64,000 bases of DNA, taken from Brachionus sp. 'Tiscar'. Taxonomy: Eukaryota > Rotifera > Eurotatoria > Ploima > Brachionidae. Below are positions 58,795-64,000 of the stretch, piece after piece; the stretch's first letter is position 1; each line of letters starts with the position of its first letter. The notes below the pieces were generated by a model. The model searched no databases. It saw nothing but the letters and a program-made list of their open reading frames with translations, and was not told where the DNA came from. Position numbers and translations under genes: made by a program. Location of the stretch: the NCBI GenBank assembly GCA_006352455.1, contig VANL01000075.1, forward strand, positions 1 through 64,000, given 5' to 3'.

Positions 58795-59970
58795 TTATTG
58801 TTAGAAATTTAATTATAAAAAACATTTCTTAAATCGATAATAATACAATAAAATAATTAAAAAGGTGTTCGTTGATATGTTTTTTTTCAAGAAAAGAAGA
58901 GAAGAAGACTTTAAAAACAAAAATCTATATAAAATAAAATTAATGCTAATTTAGCAAAAATTGTACAATCAAAGCTCGATTATATCCCATCTTATTTTTA
59001 TCCCAGAAATTTTAAAGAACCGATTTCCTTCATTCTTTTTCATTGTAAGCTAAGTTTTTTTTTGTTACCTTTTTTTATCCCATGTTTTAATTATATCGCA
59101 TAAAAATTGCAAAACATTCAAATAAATTCAATAGTAAATGATGTGCAATTATATCCCATACATTTATGTCCTAATTATTATCGAAGAGAATACATAAACT
59201 GATGAAGATTAAGATTAAGAACCAGAACCAAAATATATAACATTAAAAAAAGAAGATTCAATGAATAAATATATTTCCTATTTTGAAAAATTTGATAGAG
59301 CACTATCAATATTGAATATTGAACTTGTTCAATATAGTCAAATTAGGGAACCTTTTAAATCTTGTGAGCTTTTGGCTTAAAAAAATTTAAAACAATCTAA
59401 AATTACTAGTTTTTATTATTTATATTTATGTTATTTTATTCATTTTGTATCCCTCAAAAATTATTTAAAATTTCGTAATTGTAAATAAAATTTATTTTTA
59501 ATTATATCCCTATTTTTTCTTCAGAACTGAGAGGGTGACATCATGAGTAGACTTTAACAGTTAATGTAAATTTGTATGTTAGACCATTTTGCATTAAACG
59601 GACTAGTTTGATTTTTGAATAAACTTGAATTATAAAATTTTAGTATTTTTTATTATTTGGGTATATTTGTAGTCACAAAATTCAATTTGATTTAGTGAAA
59701 TCAATGGAATCAGTGGATGCAATTTAATTATTAACCCAATTTTTTACTTTAAATTTATTTTTAATCATAGATAATCATAGTTTAATTTACATAACAAAAT
59801 TGTTCTAGACATCAAATGAAATATGAAAATATTTTATAATAAATTTTATTTAAATTGTTTCAATTTTTAAGTGTAATAATAACCAATAATAAAATAATTT
59901 ACAAATTTAGCCAGTTGATCCTAAAAATATGCACAAAAGAATGAAAAAAAAAATCTCTTTAATTGCATCA
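58795..59970. other. Convergent 3' flank of prune and SMARCA4
   Basis: AT-rich with no open frame of note. TTATATCCCAT/ATATCCC-like words recur (about 58980, 59092, 59152, 59502), which may reflect a small degenerate repeat. No gene recognised. Confidence 0.5.
58847..58852 (+). promoter_or_regulatory. Polyadenylation signal of the prune gene
   Basis: AATAAA 53 bp after the stop codon. Confidence 0.55.
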
Positions 59971-62900
59971 CTACTCATTGGCTTCATTAGCCTCATTAGC
60001 ATCATTAGCCTCATTAGTCCCATTAGCCCCATTAGCCCCATTAGCCCCATTAGCTTCATTAGTACTGGTCTTAATTTCGTCTTGAATTTGCCTAAAGCCA
60101 GACTGTTGTTTTTTCTCGTTACGTCTTTCACTGGCAATTTTAGCCTCTTCGTCATCATTATAATCAAAATTAATTTCAACATCATCTTCTTCTTCATCTT
60201 CATCTCCGATTGCAGCATTAACACTATCATCCATGAGCTGCTCCGATTCATCTAACTTTTTATTTGACTTTTTACTTCTTCTTGAATCATCGAGTCTAGC
60301 TCGTTTGCTCTTTTTGCTATCATCGTCATCGTCGCTCTCTTCATCTCTCTCACTGTCCGAGGCCGATTCACTTTTAAGTAGACGTTCCTTGGCTCTTCTA
60401 AACACAGACAACAAAACTACTGAATCTTCATAAATAAGTGAACTTTCAACATTGTACTCTTGTGCATTCTTGAACATTATTTCAACATCATCAGACAACT
60501 GGTCCAAACTAGCATATTTATTGTCTTTAATTTTAGACTGTATTTTTTTAATATCTAATGGTTTTTTTATTATTTCATAATAATCAGGTAGCTCTCGTTT
60601 GGTTGGCAATTGTACAAAAGGATCACTTAACACTCTACCGTCATTGTCTGTATAATTTAATAGACAATCTAATAAAAACTTAATTTTTTTCTGTAATTTA
60701 TCCATTTGTTTTTGCTCGTGTTTGGATATTTTTTTGGCAACAGCAGGTCGACCTCTCTTTCTCTTTACCGGTTGTGGACTATCACCTAGGTCATCCGGCT
60801 CATCGACATCATCATCATCCTCCACATACTTGCTCTTTCGTTTAGGGTCTTTAGTTCTGCGTCTTTTCTTGGTCTCTGCCACTTCGTCCAAATTGCCGTC
60901 TTCGCACGCTTTCAAAAATTCTTTTTCAGTTAACTTGTCTGTATAGTCGACTTCTTTGCGTATACGTGTGCCCCGTCCATAAATCGACTCGTCAATGTGT
61001 CCTTGAGCCTCAAGTCGCATCTGTTCAAGCTGTGAATCGTCTTTGATAAGCCATGCAGGCAGCTCCGAATCTTCCATTAGACGCGGCTTGCGATTCTGTT
61101 CCCTGGCCTCGACTCGACGCCTCTCTATGTCCATACGCTGAAACAACTCGTACTCTTCTTCGCTTCTAGCTATCATTTGATTTACAGTCTCGTCATCGGG
61201 CACTTCGGGATCGTCGTCAACTTCATTTGACTCTTGGCTAAGAATGTTTTGTAAGTATTGTCGTCTCTCTTGTCCTGTCGACTTGGCATCAAACATACCA
61301 GCCTGTATTACTTTTGAGTCAACATTCAATTTGTGTTTTGCAGCAGCGACTATTTTCTCTTCAACCGAATTGACTGTCATCAATCTTAATACGCGTACCT
61401 CGTTTTTTTGTCCGATACGATGCGCTCTATCTTGAGCCTGCAAATCTTGTTGGGGATTCCAATCCGAATCAAATATAATTACAGTATCAGCTATTTGTAA
61501 ATTGAGACCAAGACCACCGGCTCGTGTTGACAATATGAATATAAAATATTCTGAATTTGGATCATTGAACACTTTGAGCAAGTCGCCTCTGTCCTCAGCT
61601 TTAGTTCCACCATCTAATCTTAAATATTTAAAATTTCTATAATTAAAATAGTCTTCCATTACAGTCATTAGACTAGTCATTTGACAAAACATTAATACTC
61701 TATGATCAGTTTGTTTTAGTTTTGGTAAAATTCTGTCGAGAAGTTCAAATTTTCCCGATGTTCTATAAATCTCTGGTCCGTTTATAATTCCGCCTGGATA
61801 GTTTAAATGTTCGGCTAGTTTTTCCTCAATTTCCTGAAATATAAACGGATGATTGCATATTTTTCTCAATTGCATTATGGTGTTCATTAGAGTTTTGGTT
61901 GTATTCTTGCCATTTTTGTCTTCAGTAAGCATTACACCATTTGTTTTCATTTGATGATAAATAACTCGTTGCAATGATGACATATCACACTTGATTATGT
62001 ACTCTACTTTGTCCGGTAGTTGACTTTCGACTTCTTTTTTAAGACGTCTTAACAAAAATGGTCTAAGCACTTTGTGCAAACGACGAATAATCAACAATGT
62101 TTCTTCATTGTTTAGCTCGACTTTTTCGCCAGTTGTGTTAAACGGTGCATTGAACCATTGTTCAAATGTCGAACAAGATTTGAATATACTTGGCAAGAGA
62201 AAGTTCAACAATGCCCATAATTCGGGCAGTTTGTTCTGCAATGGAGTGCCAGTAAGCAAAAGTCTATGCGGAGCTATGTAAAATGTATTCAAAATTTGAG
62301 TCAATTTGCAATGGTGATTTTTCATACGATGTCCTTCGTCTATGATCATATACTTCCATTTTATTTTAGCTAGAATAGACTTGTCCTTTATTATATATTC
62401 GTATGTGGTAACTAGCACATTGAATTTGCCAGTTTTGAGCAATCCGGATATGGCACGTCTCTGATTCGGATCTCCTTTGTACACTATTGTAATAACTGAT
62501 GGAGCCCAGCGTGAAAATTCATTTACCCAATTTGATAGAGTCGACAACGGCACTATAATTAAGAACGGTCCGTTTACTTTTTTTTTCTCCATCAAATACG
62601 TAATAAGACTAATTGTTTGAATTGTTTTTCCCAGGCCCATTTCATCGGCCAATATGCCATTCAAATTGTTATTGTAAAGTGATACTAGCCATTCAAGACC
62701 ACGTACTTGATATGGCTTAAGCGAACCACCGACTAGTATGGAAGCTTGTTCGGTTACTTTTTCCCTAACACGATGAGCAACACCATAATAAGAATTTTTA
62801 CTAGACGCCGAATTGTATTCGTCATCTTCGGCAGTGGTTAGTGAAGTTTCGGCTAGATTTTCGTCATTGATTGGCGCATGAGAGCTTTCGTCGTCTTCTT

Positions 62901-64000
62901 CTAGTTCGCGTGGCACTGCTTCCCAGCCTGGATGAGTCTCAAGCCAAGTGTCTAGTTCGGATGATCTTGGTGCTTCGGAACCTTCGAGCACTTCGCCTGT
63001 ACTTGAGTTGACTACTTTAACACGACGATCATCGTCATCGTCAGTTTTTTCATTCAAAGATGTGTCCTTTACTTTTCCTTTTTTTAAATTATTCTTCTGT
63101 TTCATTAGATCATCTTGATGTTCTCGTACTAGCTTAGTCAATGATTCAATATAATCATCAGTTTGTTGTAACAAGTACTGCAAACGTTTGTCTTTTTTTT
63201 CATTAACCAATTTTCTATAGCCTTCTTCATCTTCAGCCATTAGAAGCTTAATACGCTCTTTTTCTAAACGTTCCTGTTCTTTTTTTTGTATACGCTCGGT
63301 ATTCGTGTGCCAATTGATAACAGCTTTAGCCATTTTGGCCACTTTGTTCACATTGGTGCGATGAAATTCCTTGAAATTTTTCGAATGCTCAATAATAGCA
63401 TTCAAATATTCGAGATGTTTTTGGCGTCTTTTACGCTCGGCTTCTTGTTTTTGTTGTCGTTCCATTTTTTCGGTAATGCGCGCCTCACGCAACGTTTGTC
63501 GCTTGCATCGCTTGTATGCTTTAGCATTTAGTGCAGTTTCAAGAGTTGTGTCCGAGCGCATACACGATGCTATTTCGTGTCTAAGCTGTTTTTGAAAATC
63601 GAGTAGACGCAACGCCTTTAGTTCAATGGAAACTTTTGTTTGCAATTCATCGCCCAGTTGCTTAAGAGGCAGCCTCTCAAGCTCGTCAATTCGATACTTT
63701 ATTTTGTGAACAATAAAATTTTCACGTTCCTTGAGCAGTTCAGCAGGATCAAGACCGATTGGTTTGGAGATCGGTGTAATCTTGTTCATGTGTTTGTATG
63801 CGGCCATGGGTATGGCGTTTTGGCTGGGCCTCATGGGCGTCATTTGGCGAGCAGGCATTGCTGCTGCCACTGGTTTACTCTTGAGAACGTCCAAAACTTT
63901 GGTCGGTACAGGCTCGTTTTTTATGATAAGTTTGTAGGAATGTATTTGAGTGCGCAGTATGTTATACTGGTGTGTTGTAAACACTTGACTAGGCGCTTCG
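59971..64000 (-). CDS. SMARCA4: SWI/SNF ATPase BRG1/brahma (SMARCA4/2), N-terminus outside the window
   Basis: Catalytic subunit of the BAF/PBAF chromatin remodelling complex. The frame is open to the window edge, and its conserved QLQ-like segment (FTTHQYNILRTQIHSYKLI) starts at about 63981, so the gene continues beyond 64000. Residues are counted from codon 63984. HSA domain about 165-240 (binds actin-related proteins); BRK about 323-367; SNF2 ATPase 424-700 with Walker A ADEMGLGKT (445-453) and DEGH box (549-552); helicase C lobe about 745-880 with STRAGGLGLN and QDRAHRIGQ; SnAC region about 935-1005; AT-hook KRKRGRPA (about 1074); bromodomain about 1090-1200 with PDYYEIIKKPLD and the acetyl-lysine asparagine in AQEYN; acidic tail. 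No intron interrupts these 4 kb, whereas vertebrate orthologues have dozens. The tail ends in tandem three-residue repeats encoded by a 9-bp minisatellite. Confidence 0.97.
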   Translation of the reverse strand, partial: EAPSQVFTTHQYNILRTQIHSYKLIIKNEPVPTKVLDVLKSKPVAAAMPARQMTPMRPSQNAIPMAAYKHMNKITPISKPIGLDPAELLKERENFIVHKIKYRIDELERLPLKQLGDELQTKVSIELKALRLLDFQKQLRHEIASCMRSDTTLETALNAKAYKRCKRQTLREARITEKMERQQKQEAERKRRQKHLEYLNAIIEHSKNFKEFHRTNVNKVAKMAKAVINWHTNTERIQKKEQERLEKERIKLLMAEDEEGYRKLVNEKKDKRLQYLLQQTDDYIESLTKLVREHQDDLMKQKNNLKKGKVKDTSLNEKTDDDDDRRVKVVNSSTGEVLEGSEAPRSSELDTWLETHPGWEAVPRELEEDDESSHAPINDENLAETSLTTAEDDEYNSASSKNSYYGVAHRVREKVTEQASILVGGSLKPYQVRGLEWLVSLYNNNLNGILADEMGLGKTIQTISLITYLMEKKKVNGPFLIIVPLSTLSNWVNEFSRWAPSVITIVYKGDPNQRRAISGLLKTGKFNVLVTTYEYIIKDKSILAKIKWKYMIIDEGHRMKNHHCKLTQILNTFYIAPHRLLLTGTPLQNKLPELWALLNFLLPSIFKSCSTFEQWFNAPFNTTGEKVELNNEETLLIIRRLHKVLRPFLLRRLKKEVESQLPDKVEYIIKCDMSSLQRVIYHQMKTNGVMLTEDKNGKNTTKTLMNTIMQLRKICNHPFIFQEIEEKLAEHLNYPGGIINGPEIYRTSGKFELLDRILPKLKQTDHRVLMFCQMTSLMTVMEDYFNYRNFKYLRLDGGTKAEDRGDLLKVFNDPNSEYFIFILSTRAGGLGLNLQIADTVIIFDSDWNPQQDLQAQDRAHRIGQKNEVRVLRLMTVNSVEEKIVAAAKHKLNVDSKVIQAGMFDAKSTGQERRQYLQNILSQESNEVDDDPEVPDDETVNQMIARSEEEYELFQRMDIERRRVEAREQNRKPRLMEDSELPAWLIKDDSQLEQMRLEAQGHIDESIYGRGTRIRKEVDYTDKLTEKEFLKACEDGNLDEVAETKKRRRTKDPKRKSKYVEDDDDVDEPDDLGDSPQPVKRKRGRPAVAKKISKHEQKQMDKLQKKIKFLLDCLLNYTDNDGRVLSDPFVQLPTKRELPDYYEIIKKPLDIKKIQSKIKDNKYASLDQLSDDVEIMFKNAQEYNVESSLIYEDSVVLLSVFRRAKERLLKSESASDSERDEESDDDDDSKKSKRARLDDSRRSKKSNKKLDESEQLMDDSVNAAIGDEDEEEDDVEINFDYNDDEEAKIASERRNEKKQQSGFRQIQDEIKTSTNEANGANGANGANGTNEANDANEANEANE
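59976..60065 (+). repeat. 9-bp minisatellite inside the SMARCA4 coding sequence
   Basis: Ten consecutive 9-bp units of the form CATTAGCCC (variants CATTAGCCT, CATTAGCAT, CATTAGTCC, CATTGGCTT). Read on the minus strand they encode repeated N-E-A, N-G-A and N-D-A triplets at the very C-terminus of the SMARCA4 protein. Three adjacent units are identical, which suggests recent slippage. Confidence 0.95.

Noticed and set aside
59929..60255. Plus-strand ORF with repeated ISLISPISP
   Set aside because: Antisense reading of the SMARCA4 minisatellite. The minus strand carries the conserved gene.
1..64000. Prokaryotic-style features (operons, Shine-Dalgarno sites, CRISPR arrays, attachment sites)
   Set aside because: The spliced genes, polyadenylation signals and animal-specific proteins show nuclear metazoan DNA. 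No regularly spaced direct-repeat array was seen.

Overview
This window is nuclear DNA from an animal. It is extremely AT-rich, and its coding islands are separated by long gene-poor stretches. The genes are unmistakably metazoan: a Toll-type receptor, LARP4, AGXT2, the PP4 regulatory subunit PP4R3, a PX-domain protein, ABCF2, CHMP4, mitochondrial ribosomal protein L47, a prune-type exopolyphosphatase and a SMARCA4/brahma ATPase. The Toll receptor carries the multi-cysteine cluster typical of protostome Tolls. Together with the low GC and introns of about 50-67 bases, this suggests a small-bodied protostome. A lophotrochozoan such as a rotifer is my guess; the window does not prove it.

Layout. 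1-9.6 kb: no confident gene, three repeat families. 9.6-12.9 kb: intronless Toll-like receptor (+). 16.6-19.0 kb: LARP4-like RNA-binding protein (+). 20.4-21.4 kb: broken LINE reverse transcriptase. 22.8-23.75 kb: six-exon small secreted protein (+), meeting AGXT2 (-, 23.8-25.5 kb) tail to tail. 26.3-27.1 kb: dead Tc1-like transposase split by a SINE-like insertion. 28.7-34.4 kb: five-exon PP4R3 (-). 35.3-44.0 kb: LINE tail, then about 8 kb with no gene. 44.1-45.0 kb: PX-domain protein (+). 48.2-50.1 kb: ABCF2 (+). 51.1-52.0 kb: LINE relic split by a MITE. 52.4-53.8 kb: seven-exon membrane-anchored protein with a COA1/TIM21-like C-terminus (-). 55.4-56.1 kb: CHMP4 (+). 56.6-57.6 kb: mRPL47 (-), head to head with prune (+, 57.7-58.8 kb). 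60.0 kb to the window edge: SMARCA4/BRM (-), with its N-terminus outside the window.

The genes do not form one pathway. They are mostly housekeeping functions: chromatin remodelling, PP4 phosphatase, ribosome-associated ABCF, ESCRT-III and mitochondrial translation or metabolism. Two are lineage-variable, the Toll receptor and the secreted protein. I reconstructed exons by following conserved protein alignment across GT..AG junctions, and all phases close exactly.

I found no clear undescribed multi-gene system. The most informative novelties are: a protein joining an N-terminal membrane anchor and helical region to a COA1/TIM21-like domain; a Toll receptor with an eroded TIR domain; a MITE with a perfect 9-bp target duplication inside a LINE; a SINE-like element with a 13-bp duplication inside a Tc1 transposase; and a MITE family whose core is flipped relative to its arms.
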